Positions 1 to 9,644 of a stretch of DNA of 31,384 nt are shown here, one piece after another (position 1 is the first letter of the stretch; each line of letters begins with the position of its first letter). The DNA comes from JBCBZH01 sp039815415 (GTDB lineage Bacteria > Bacteroidota > Rhodothermia > Rhodothermales > Rubricoccaceae): assembly GCA_039815415.1 (NCBI GenBank), contig JBCBZH010000017.1, forward strand, positions 1 to 31,384. Direction: 5' to 3'. The position numbers and the translations under genes are program-made. The notes below the pieces were generated by a model. The model saw only the letters and a list, made by a program, of their open reading frames with translations, searched no databases and was not told the DNA's origin.

Positions 1-480
1 CGGGCTCCCCTGTCTCCTCGGCAAGCCATGGCTCTTCTGGCGCGGGGAGATCTCCCCGCCCTTCCCGAGCCGACCCGGACCGCCGCCGAGCGGTTCGTCT
101 ATCGCCTCCGCGCCGAGCGTCGCCAGCCCGTTCTTCTGGTGACGTACTGGCGCGAGCCTCTCGTCGGCCGCCTCGAGCCCTCCCTCCGCGTGACCTTGGA
201 CCGGTGGCTTCGCGTGGCTCCCTATCCTCGCATCGGAGCGGAGTTCGAGGGACTCTATCGTGAGAATCTCCGCCCGATCATGCCCGAGCAGTTCATCCTG
301 GAAGTCAAGTTCGACCGGCTCTACCCGTCCTGGATGCGAGGAATTGTAGGGGAGCTAGGCCTGAAGAAACGGGCCCTCTCCAAGTATGCGATGGGCATGG
401 AGGCGGAGGCCCGAGCGTCGCCATGGCGATTTGGCCGTGCGGCCGTGGGTGCTCTCTCCTGGCGTCCTGCCGTAGTCTAG
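1..480 (+). CDS. VTC-type polyphosphate polymerase domain protein, 3' part
   Basis: The frame is open from the first base, so the N-terminal part lies outside the window; 159 residues are visible, ending at TAG 478-480. The segment EVKFDRLYPSWM followed by a short helix and LSKYAMGM is characteristic of the C-terminal half of VTC domains (the catalytic tunnel of yeast Vtc4 and bacterial relatives), where acidic and basic residues bind metal and polyphosphate. Such proteins are thought to make polyphosphate from nucleotide triphosphates at the membrane. The next gene starts 5 bp downstream and encodes DUF4956, the usual bacterial partner of VTC domains, which supports both calls. The first ATG inside the window (28) is probably internal. 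The last 30 residues show no recognisable motif. Confidence 0.8.
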   Translation, partial: RAPLSPRQAMALLARGDLPALPEPTRTAAERFVYRLRAERRQPVLLVTYWREPLVGRLEPSLRVTLDRWLRVAPYPRIGAEFEGLYRENLRPIMPEQFILEVKFDRLYPSWMRGIVGELGLKKRALSKYAMGMEAEARASPWRFGRAAVGALSWRPAVV

Positions 481-484
481 TCCG

Positions 485-1168
485 ATGCCGTTCAATATCA
501 CCGACCCCTTCTCGACGCTGCCTCTGGAGACCGGGCAGATTGCCGTCAACCTCATCGTCGCGCTGGTGTGCGGGCTCTCGGTCTCGCTTATCTACCGCTG
601 GACGTACCGCGGGACCAGCTATTCGGCCACGTTCGTGTCGTCGCTCATCACGTTGGCGATGATCACAGCGGTCGTCATCATGGCGATTGGGAACAATCTC
701 GCGCGGGCGTTCGGGCTGGTCGGCGCGATGTCGATCATCCGGTTCCGCACGGCGGTCAAGGACACGCAGGACCTCGTGTTCATCTTCCTCGCGCTGTCCA
801 TCGGGCTGGCGGCGGGTGTGGGCTTCCACCGGCTGGCGATCCTCGCGACGGTCATCGTGGGCGGTGTGCTGCTGGTGCTGGGGCACTCGGGTTTCGGCAC
901 GAGCCGCCGGAGGGAGTACCTGGTCGAGATCACGGCCACCAGCTCGAGCCGGGACGACGAGCTGCCCCCGTGGGACGGCATCCTGGCGCGGTTTGCGAGG
1001 CGTCACCGCCTCCTCCACGCACGAAGCGGCGACGACGGCCGCCTCGACCTCGGCTACCTCGTTGCGCTCCGCGATACCCAGGACGCTCCGGCTCTCACGG
1101 ATGCGCTCGGGCAGGCCGAGGGCGTGGAGAAGGTCGCGCTCTACTTCGATGAGGACCGTCCTCTGTAG
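485..1168 (+). CDS. DUF4956 integral membrane protein
   Basis: A 227-residue protein with four likely membrane helices at about residues 18-37, 52-70, 96-113 and 117-133, then a soluble C-terminal domain of about 95 residues. The conserved stretch GAMSIIRFRT..KDTQDLVFIF (80-101) between helices 2 and 3 is the hallmark of DUF4956. The start ATG lies 5 bp after the stop of the VTC-domain gene, so the two are almost certainly co-transcribed. DUF4956 is commonly found beside VTC polyphosphate polymerases and may be their membrane anchor or transporter; that role is inference. The C-terminal domain (about 145-227) has an alternating charged and hydrophobic pattern compatible with a small regulatory fold. 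Confidence 0.85.
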   Translation: MPFNITDPFSTLPLETGQIAVNLIVALVCGLSVSLIYRWTYRGTSYSATFVSSLITLAMITAVVIMAIGNNLARAFGLVGAMSIIRFRTAVKDTQDLVFIFLALSIGLAAGVGFHRLAILATVIVGGVLLVLGHSGFGTSRRREYLVEITATSSSRDDELPPWDGILARFARRHRLLHARSGDDGRLDLGYLVALRDTQDAPALTDALGQAEGVEKVALYFDEDRPL

Positions 1169-1199
1169 ACAGCGAACTGAGATGCGTCCGGTTCGGAAA

Positions 1200-1266
1200 T
1201 AGGCAGGTGTGCCTACCGCAGGCGGGTTTCGCCAAATCGAAGCGGGGGCGTCAGCCAGCTGGCGAC
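1200..1266. terminator. Hairpins between convergent genes
   Basis: The 125-bp gap between the plus-strand DUF4956 gene and the minus-strand secreted-protein gene holds a 6-bp stem with a 4-nt loop (1200-1215, TAGGCA/TGCCTA) and a near-palindrome around GCCAGCTGGC (1250-1266). Neither is followed by a T run. They could end both transcripts. The second is a shortened relative of the window-wide CGCCAGCTCGAGCTGGCG palindrome. Confidence 0.35.
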
Positions 1267-1293
1267 AGAGAGCCTCCTGTCAGCACTCATGGC

Positions 1294-1959
1294 CTACGGT
1301 GTGCGATAGGTAATCTCTCTCGTTTCGAAGATCCGCGGCGAGCCGTCACGAACCACCGTTCGGCTTGTCCAGTTGCCCCGGTCGTCGATGGTCTCGTTCC
1401 GGAACACATACTCTCTGCGCCGTGAGCCATCCGCGCTCATATACACATATCCGGTCGCATTCGCTCCGTCATAAACCACCCTGTCGGTCCCACGGGCGCC
1501 ATCCGAGCTGACGCCGTAGCGCCGCTCGACCTCTCGGCCCTCTGCGTCGGACACGAATTCGTTGACGCCGGTTGTGTCCCCCTCTGCGTTGATGTACGTC
1601 ACCTGCTTGATAGTGCCGCCAGCGGGTCTTGGTCGGTACTCGTTCCGCTCCAACGTCGGGTCGAGATCGGACCCCTCAAAGTAGACTGCGCCGAACGGTC
1701 GGTCTGTTGCGTCGTATAGCTCCATGAACGCGAGCGAAACAGACCCGTCGGGAGCACGCCACTCAACGCGGAGCCGCCGCCCGTCTGGGCCGTACGTCTC
1801 GTACTCTGTCCTCTGTAGCGCACCGACCGGAGTATCGTCATCCTCAACAGGGGCGGCGAGGTTATAGACGTGCTTCGTCGTCGCACGGGCACCTTCGACG
1901 GGCTGTGCCGCAGCGCCCAGGGCGAAGGCAAAGATCAACAGGAGTAGAGAAAGGCGCAT
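1294..1959 (-). CDS. Secreted protein with YD-repeat-like strands
   Basis: The chosen start is the ATG at 1959-1957 because it begins a clear signal peptide (MRLSLLLLIFAFALGAAA, cleavage probably before QP); the open frame upstream has no such feature. The 221-residue product is rich in short beta-strand units of the form EYETYGPDGRR, ERRYGVSSDG, YVYMSADGSRRREYVF, which resemble YD/RHS-type or YwqK-like repeats in which an aromatic residue is followed by a D/G turn. No enzyme motif is visible. It is probably an exported beta-rich protein of unknown function. It lies 97 bp downstream of the serine hydrolase on the same strand. The intervening DNA holds one copy of the window-wide 10-mer, so they may or may not share a transcript. 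Confidence 0.65.
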   Translation of the reverse strand: MRLSLLLLIFAFALGAAAQPVEGARATTKHVYNLAAPVEDDDTPVGALQRTEYETYGPDGRRLRVEWRAPDGSVSLAFMELYDATDRPFGAVYFEGSDLDPTLERNEYRPRPAGGTIKQVTYINAEGDTTGVNEFVSDAEGREVERRYGVSSDGARGTDRVVYDGANATGYVYMSADGSRRREYVFRNETIDDRGNWTSRTVVRDGSPRIFETREITYRTP

Positions 1960-2056
1960 GGGAGACTGCGAGGGGAAGTGAAGACATGCCGCTCGCTGGC
2001 TAGGATACACCTCATGCGATGCGTGTCTGGACGTTTCGCCAGCTCGAGCGCGAGTC

Positions 2057-3172
2057 CTACCCCTCCCCGCACGTGTCGCCGCAGTAGGCCGCCACGAGGC
2101 CATTGAGGATGTGCTGGAACTCCGGCCAGTCCACGCTGATCTGGTCGTACTCCTCCATCGATCCGAACGGCCCCGGCAGTGTCTTGTGGGCCACCACCAG
2201 ATCGAGCTTGGGGAGGACGGTGATGTACTGCCCGTAGGCGCCGCGCGCCGAGTACCCGCCCTCGAAGGCGCCCGTAGCGGCATCGCCGTCGTAGACCCAC
2301 CACATGGCGCCGTAGCCGAACCACTCGTCGCGCAGGTACGCCGGGTTCATCTCTTCGATGGGCGTCGTGAGCGAGACGATCCGCCGCGCCCAGTCCTTTG
2401 GGATCACCTGCTCGTCGCCCCAGCGGCCCTCGCGGAGCATCAGAAGGCCCAGCCGCGCCATGTCGCGCGTGGAGAAGGTCATGTGGTAGGCCGGGTACCG
2501 GGACCGGCTGGAATCGCCGGACTTCCCGTGGATGAACCGATTCCAGTCCTGGAAATCGAGTGGCTCCACGAGATCCGCCTGCAGCGCGTTGTAGATGTTG
2601 AGGTCGGTCGTCAGCTCGAAGGCGGTCCCGGCGGCGTTGAAGTCCCAGTTGCTGTAGAGGAAGTAGCTCCCCGGTGCCTGCGAGCCTCGGGCTGGCGCGT
2701 CGGAGAGGTTGTCGCCGGGGTTGGAGGCCGGGTGGTAGACGCCCGACCGGGCCGTGATGAGGTGCTCGATGGTGGCCTGCTGCTCGGCCTCGGTGAGCCC
2801 CTGCACGTCGTTCATGTCGAGGTCCGCGAGCGTCTGGTAGAGGTTGATGGTGCCATCCTCGACGTAGGGGCCATAGAGCATCGCGAGAATGCTCTTGCGG
2901 ACGGAGGCGACGTACGAGAGCGTGTCCAGGCTGCCGTGCTCGAACGCCACGCGTCCGCCACGCACGACCATCATGCCAATGGACGGGAGCGAGTCCAGCG
3001 CCGCGCGCACGGCCTCGAGGCCCTCAGCGTCGAAGCCTGCCGCTTCGGGGGAGTCCCAGGTTGCCCACGTCTCGCCTGGAACCGCGAGCGAGTCGACCGG
3101 CTGCATGGCCGCCGTGGTGCACGCGGACGAGAGGAGGAGAACAAGGGCGAGGGCAGAAAGGCGTCGGAGCAT
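2057..3172 (-). CDS. Serine hydrolase, beta-lactamase/PBP class C family, lipoprotein
   Basis: A 371-residue protein. It starts with a lipoprotein signal (LLLSSAC, Cys18), so it is probably anchored in the membrane facing the periplasm or outside. The class C/DD-peptidase triad can be seen: S90-V-R-K93 (SxxK nucleophile), Y173-S-N175 (YxN) and H329-K-T331 in place of K-T-G, preceded by GAYGQYI. These enzymes cleave or transfer acyl groups on peptides, beta-lactams or small esters; the substrate cannot be told from sequence. The C-terminus has a pair of cysteines (CGDTC) that could form a disulfide. The family is often chromosomal and not a resistance gene. ATG 3172-3170 begins the signal peptide directly and is well supported. 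Confidence 0.85.
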   Translation of the reverse strand: MLRRLSALALVLLLSSACTTAAMQPVDSLAVPGETWATWDSPEAAGFDAEGLEAVRAALDSLPSIGMMVVRGGRVAFEHGSLDTLSYVASVRKSILAMLYGPYVEDGTINLYQTLADLDMNDVQGLTEAEQQATIEHLITARSGVYHPASNPGDNLSDAPARGSQAPGSYFLYSNWDFNAAGTAFELTTDLNIYNALQADLVEPLDFQDWNRFIHGKSGDSSRSRYPAYHMTFSTRDMARLGLLMLREGRWGDEQVIPKDWARRIVSLTTPIEEMNPAYLRDEWFGYGAMWWVYDGDAATGAFEGGYSARGAYGQYITVLPKLDLVVAHKTLPGPFGSMEEYDQISVDWPEFQHILNGLVAAYCGDTCGEG

Positions 3173-3488
3173 GAGAGAGGTGGGTCAGGTCCCGGGAAAA
3201 CGCAGCAGAGGCAGGCTCCGTGCGGAGAGCACGGAAGACAGCAGGCCCGCCCGCAAACCCTCTGCCGCCTCTGCCCATCGTCTCAGATGGCCCGTTTCGG
3301 ACACTCCATTGTGCGCCAGCGCCCAGCCTGTGTGCCCTCGCGCCCAGCCCCGAGCTGGTGGCGTACAGGGAGGGGGCCAGATCGCGCAACGGTTCTGGCG
3401 CGGGTGCCTCGAGCTGGCGGCTCGGGGATCTCCCGAGACCGCGTCGGGCGCATCCGTAGTTTCCGGGCCCGACACGCGTTTCCTTACC
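3173..3488. other. Divergent intergenic region, 316 bp
   Basis: This separates the minus-strand serine hydrolase from the plus-strand PPK2 gene and must hold promoters for both; I see no convincing -33/-7 pair of the Bacteroidota type. It contains one exact CGAGCTGGCG (3410-3419), the variant CGAGCTGGTG (3351-3360), and small hairpins CCGTGC/GCACGG near 3213-3229 and CTCGGG/CCCGAG at 3421-3437. A plus-strand open frame runs through it but has no protein-like features before the PPK2 start. Confidence 0.5.
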
Positions 3489-4625
3489 ATGTCTGCGTCC
3501 TCCTCCACGTCCAACGGCACGTCCACGCCTCCAGACGGCGCTCGCCCCATCGAGACTGGCGACATCATCGAGGGCGAATCGGAGGACGACCTTCAGCAGC
3601 ACACTGTCGCTGAGCGCGCTGGGGCGAAACGCGTGGCTCAGCAGGTCCACGTGCAGGACATCCTGCTCCACGTGCCTCCGGAAGATGTGGAGGAGGTGGC
3701 CGAGACGCTCATCGATGCCTTCTCTCCGGACGACATCAAGGCGCTCTCGAAGCTGCTCCGCCGCCACCGCCGCCGCCAGCGCGACGCCATCCCGGCGGAC
3801 AACATCGACAAGATCCTCAGCCCGAATCACTCAGCGGGGGGCTATCCCTACCGCTACCTGATGTCTCGCGAGACGTACGAGCATCAGAAGTACAAGCTGC
3901 AGGTGGAGCTTCTGAAGATGCAGGCCTGGGTCAAGGAGACCGGCCAGCGAGTGGTGATTGTGTTCGAGGGGCGGGACGCAGCCGGGAAGGGGGGCACCAT
4001 CAAGCGGTTCATGGAGCACCTCAATCCCCGTGGTGCGCACATCGTGGCGTTGGAGAAGCCGACCGAGGAGGAGCGCGGCCAGTGGTACTTCCAGCGCTAC
4101 GTCCGGCACCTGCCCACGCGCGGCGAGATCGTGCTGTTCGACCGCTCGTGGTACAACCGGGCTGGCGTGGAGCGCGTGATGGGCTTCTGCACAGACGATG
4201 AGTACATGGAGTTCATGCGCCAGTGCCCGGAGTTCGAGCGCAACCTCGTCCGCAGCGGCATCCACCTCATCAAGTTCTGGTTCTCGGTGTCGCAGGAGGA
4301 GCAGCGACGGCGCTTCAAGGCCCGCGAGGTGCACCCACTCAAGCAGTGGAAGCTCTCGCCCGTGGACCTTGCCTCGCTCGACAAGTGGGAGGAGTACACG
4401 GTCGCCAAGGAGGCCATGTTCTTCCACACCGACACGGCGGACAGCCCGTGGATGGTCGTCAAATCCGACTGCAAGAAGCGGGCGCGGCTCAATGCCATCC
4501 GCTACGTTCTCCACCGGATGCCGTACCCGAACAAGAGCAAGAAGAACATCGGGCGGGTGGACCCGCTGCTGCTGGGGCGGGCCAACGTGGTCTACGAGAA
4601 GGGAGAGATGCCCGGCAACTCGTAG
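3489..4625 (+). CDS. ppk2: Polyphosphate kinase 2 (PPK2)
   Basis: A 378-residue protein from the ATG at 3489. The frame stays open upstream, but that extension overlaps the divergent gene and lacks family similarity. Residues 1-115 are a charged N-terminal extension; the P-loop kinase core follows, with Walker A G161-R-D-A-A-G-K-G-G169, Walker B VLFD (215-218) running into DRSWYNR, and a lid rich in arginines (QEEQRRRFKARE, 269-280). PPK2 enzymes transfer phosphate between polyphosphate and nucleotides, mainly using polyphosphate to make GTP/ATP from diphosphates. The single-domain layout with a long N-terminal region suggests class I. With the VTC/DUF4956 pair 2.3 kb upstream, the window carries genes for making and for using polyphosphate. 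Confidence 0.93.
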   Translation: MSASSSTSNGTSTPPDGARPIETGDIIEGESEDDLQQHTVAERAGAKRVAQQVHVQDILLHVPPEDVEEVAETLIDAFSPDDIKALSKLLRRHRRRQRDAIPADNIDKILSPNHSAGGYPYRYLMSRETYEHQKYKLQVELLKMQAWVKETGQRVVIVFEGRDAAGKGGTIKRFMEHLNPRGAHIVALEKPTEEERGQWYFQRYVRHLPTRGEIVLFDRSWYNRAGVERVMGFCTDDEYMEFMRQCPEFERNLVRSGIHLIKFWFSVSQEEQRRRFKAREVHPLKQWKLSPVDLASLDKWEEYTVAKEAMFFHTDTADSPWMVVKSDCKKRARLNAIRYVLHRMPYPNKSKKNIGRVDPLLLGRANVVYEKGEMPGNS

Positions 4626-4642
4626 GCGTCCGCTCGAGCTGG

Positions 4643-4679
4643 CGCCTGTTCGGGCTGGCGAGAGCAGGCCGAACAGGCG
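4643..4679 (+). terminator. Hairpin after PPK2
   Basis: An 11-bp perfect inverted repeat (4643-4653 with 4669-4679, core GCCTGTTCGG/CCGAACAGGC) with a 15-nt loop starts 18 bp after the PPK2 stop codon. It directly follows a CTCGAGCTGGCG copy at 4633-4644 that overlaps the first stem bases. There is no T tract, so it may slow polymerase or protect the mRNA end instead of acting as a classical intrinsic terminator. Confidence 0.5.
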
Positions 4680-4751
4680 GAGGAAGTCGGCCCCGGCGAG
4701 GATCACGGTCGGGCTCGGGACACCCGGTTGGCTGCTAGCAGCAATCGCCTT

Positions 4752-5183
4752 CTAGGAAGGCACCGGTCCCCCGGAGCTCCGGTTGCGCAACGGCTTGATC
4801 CGGGTGACAAGCCATGCGCCCAAAGGCATCGCGGCCAGGGGCGCCAAGATCAGAGGCCATTCGTACGGATGAGGAGAGTCGAGCAGCGTAGAGCGGTTTG
4901 CCCAACCGGCCAGGGTCGTGAGAAGCACACCGTAAGCCAGGGCGTGCCAGATTGGAGCCCGACGAACGATCAGCGCAGCCACAGACCCGGCTAGCGCGGT
5001 CGCGACAAGCGCAGCCAGAACGGTCGCGACCATATACGCACCTGGAGGTCGGGTACCGGCTGCCCATCCAGAGGCTTCCAGCATCCCCGTGCCGATGAGT
5101 CGTTGGAAGCCCGTGCGGAGCACCGCTTGCACCACGAACGCAGCGACGAAACCGAGCAATGTCCTAAGAGCAAGCTTTGACAT
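4752..5183 (-). CDS. Small four-helix membrane protein
   Basis: A 143-residue protein starting MSKLALRTLLGF. I chose ATG 5183-5181 because a GAGGT Shine-Dalgarno sequence lies 5 bp before it (5189-5193 on the plus strand), one of the few clear ones in this window. Hydrophobic segments at about residues 5-25, 45-70, 75-98 and 110-130 indicate four membrane helices. The layout (short basic N-terminus, conserved glycines, a soluble loop with NRSTLLDSPHPYEWP) resembles small uncharacterised membrane proteins common in this phylum, but I do not recognise a family. The neighbouring secreted-protein gene upstream on the same strand is 136 bp away. Confidence 0.6.
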   Translation of the reverse strand: MSKLALRTLLGFVAAFVVQAVLRTGFQRLIGTGMLEASGWAAGTRPPGAYMVATVLAALVATALAGSVAALIVRRAPIWHALAYGVLLTTLAGWANRSTLLDSPHPYEWPLILAPLAAMPLGAWLVTRIKPLRNRSSGGPVPS

Positions 5184-5188
5184 AACAG

Positions 5189-5193
5189 ACCTC
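5189..5193 (-). promoter_or_regulatory. Ribosome binding site GAGGT
   Basis: On the minus strand GAGGT stands 5 bp before ATG 5183 and decides the start of the small membrane protein against the longer open frame reaching 5294. Confidence 0.5.
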
Positions 5194-5319
5194 GCCCTAC
5201 GCGAGAGCTTCGATAGTCGCGGGCACCCCGCACAAGGGGAGGATACAGCACACATGCGGACGGGCCACACACGAAACGTCGATATCAGCTGCACCCATCA
5301 GGCATGCTGGAGGCTGGGC

Positions 5320-5829
5320 TCATTCGCTGGGTGGCATCAGCGTAGCCGGACTGCACTGTGCGAACTCTCTGTCTGTCGCCAGCTCGAACTGATACGACTG
5401 GGCAAACTCATCGAGGACGTGGCCGAAGTGCTCCGCCCGGTCGCCGTCCAATCCCTGGACTCGGTAGATCACCTGATCAATCGTTCCATCGGAACGGAAG
5501 TAGAAGCGGTAGTACCCACGGAGAGGCTCAGACCACTCAAATCCATCCGACTGGAGATGGTCCGAGAACGCGGTCAGGAGCGAGCGCCACGCCCCGATCA
5601 CGTCATCTTGCTGGTTGGGGAACACCGACTTGCTCGGATCGGCATCGATGGCTGGACCATGCAATGAATCGAGGCGAGCAATGCTGATGCCGAGCTCCGC
5701 GACATCCGAAATCGGCACGGCAACGGCATCCTGGGCGTGGGTAGAGAGTGCCGGAAGAACGAAGAGTGCAAGGACGAGGAGGAGCTTCAAGGCCGTGTGC
5801 AAGGGTGAGTGCAGAAAACAAGACAGCAT
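5320..5829 (-). CDS. Exported protein of unknown function
   Basis: A 169-residue protein if the ATG at 5829-5827 is used; two TTG codons further in (before HTALKLLL and KLLL) are alternative starts. A signal peptide is clear (ALKLLLVLALFVLPALSTHAQ, cleavage before DA). The mature part ends with a compact domain containing GYYRFYFRSDGTIDQVIYRV, an alternating strand pattern seen in small alpha/beta periplasmic domains, then an acidic helix. The longer frame to 5886 adds a second cysteine-rich hydrophobic stretch that looks non-coding. One copy of the window-wide 10-mer lies inside the gene (5377-5386) and encodes part of FELA. No family assigned. Confidence 0.6.
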   Translation of the reverse strand: MLSCFLHSPLHTALKLLLVLALFVLPALSTHAQDAVAVPISDVAELGISIARLDSLHGPAIDADPSKSVFPNQQDDVIGAWRSLLTAFSDHLQSDGFEWSEPLRGYYRFYFRSDGTIDQVIYRVQGLDGDRAEHFGHVLDEFAQSYQFELATDREFAQCSPATLMPPSE

Positions 5830-5997
5830 GCACCCGATGAAGCTGCTGGTGGCTAGACAAAGCACAGACACATCCGAGGTCCACACGTTCGGCTCGCCAG
5901 CTTGACGACCGCGTCTCGGTGTTCCTGACTCGCGCTCGCCGGTCGCCAGCCCGATGGCCCCTTTCTAGGTGGCAACGCGTGTTGAGACGGGTCGAGA

Positions 5998-8736
<2,739 letters not shown>

Positions 8737-8801
8737 CGGGGCGTGTCGCGGCATCACCCTGAGATGTGCAGGTAGCAGACGTGTGGGCTCATCAGGCGGG
8801 C

Positions 8802-9374
8802 TCAGGCATCGTCCGAGAGTTCGCGGCGGAGCCACGCGCGGGCAGTTTGCCAGTCGCGCTTGACGGTCGCCGGTGAGATGCCGAGTGCCGTCGCCGTCTC
8901 GGCAACGCTCAACCCACCGAAGTAGCGGCACTCCACGACGCGGCAGAGGCGAGTGTCGAGGCGTTCCAGTCGTGCAAGGGCATCGTCGAGTGAGAGCAAG
9001 TCCTCGGCGCGGGTGTCGGAGAGCGCAAGGTCATCGTCGAGGGTGAGGGCGGCGAGGCCGCCGCCGCGCTTGGCGGCGTTGCGCCGCCGCGCGTACCAGA
9101 TCAGTACGCGCCGCATCACGCGCGAGGCCACGGCGAAGAAGTGGACACGGTTTTCCCACGGCACCGGGCTCTCGCCCGCGAGGTTCAGGAACGCCTCGTG
9201 TACGAGGGCCGTCGGCGTGAGTGTGTGGCCGTCACGCTCGCGGCGGACGTGGCGGTGGGCCTGCGCGCGCAACTCCTCGTAGACGAGAGGCACCAGGCGG
9301 TCGAGGGCATGCTCGTCGCCCTCCTGCCACTGGTGGAGGAGCTGTGTGACCTCAGGAGCCTCCGGAGTGGGCAT
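8802..9374 (-). CDS. ECF sigma-70 factor of the kinase-linked type
   Basis: A 190-residue protein from ATG 9374. Region 2 covers about residues 8-95 (QLLHQWQEGDEHALDRLVPLVYEELR, then HTLTPTALVHEAFLNL and HFFAVASRVMRRVLIWYARR), and region 4 ends with the helix-turn-helix LSVAETATALGISPATVKRDW. The TPTALVHEAFLNL signature is that of the TIGR02999-type ECF family, which in several phyla is encoded beside Ser/Thr kinases. There is no anti-sigma gene next to it; activation by phosphorylation from the downstream kinase is the likely mode, as shown for other kinase-linked ECF groups. The kinase gene starts 48-66 bp downstream, so they form one operon. Confidence 0.9.
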   Translation of the reverse strand: MPTPEAPEVTQLLHQWQEGDEHALDRLVPLVYEELRAQAHRHVRRERDGHTLTPTALVHEAFLNLAGESPVPWENRVHFFAVASRVMRRVLIWYARRRNAAKRGGGLAALTLDDDLALSDTRAEDLLSLDDALARLERLDTRLCRVVECRYFGGLSVAETATALGISPATVKRDWQTARAWLRRELSDDA

Positions 9375-9644
9375 GGCGCGCGATGGTAGACGTCGGAAAC
9401 ATAGCCGCTTGGGCTTAAATTCGATGCATCTCGCCATGCTAACGGCGGGGCTCTGTGTGTGAGGTCCTCCCAAATCCGCTCAGGCACAGGCTGCGGTCTT
9501 CGAGGCCATCGCGCTCCTTGATCCTCCCGGCCCCGTCCGTGACGCTCGCCAGTCCAGTATGTGGAGAAGAAATGCGGGCTCATGTGAGCCCGCTCAGACC
9601 GGTTTTTCCCATGCCCAGGCGTATTCCTCTCTCAGCCTTCTGCC
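9375..9644. promoter_or_regulatory. Divergent promoter region with a 20-bp palindrome
   Basis: This 270-bp gap must drive the sigma/kinase operon leftward and the vWA/RCC1 lipoproteins rightward. A 9-bp perfect inverted repeat, GCGGGCTCA-TG-TGAGCCCGC (9574-9593), lies about 50 bp before the vWA start, followed 8 bp later by a run of five T (9602-9606). It could be an operator or a leader terminator. On the minus strand TATGTTTC (9396-9403) resembles the Bacteroidota -7 box TAnnTTTG, but there is no matching -33 box at the right distance. GCATCTCGCCATG (near 9425-9437) resembles part of the dispersed repeat at 14449 and 15815. Confidence 0.4.

Noticed and set aside
2111..3613. Plus-strand open frame of 500 codons opposite the serine hydrolase
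   Set aside because: It is a GC-rich shadow of the serine hydrolase gene; its composition is Arg/Gly/Val rich and no family motif is seen.
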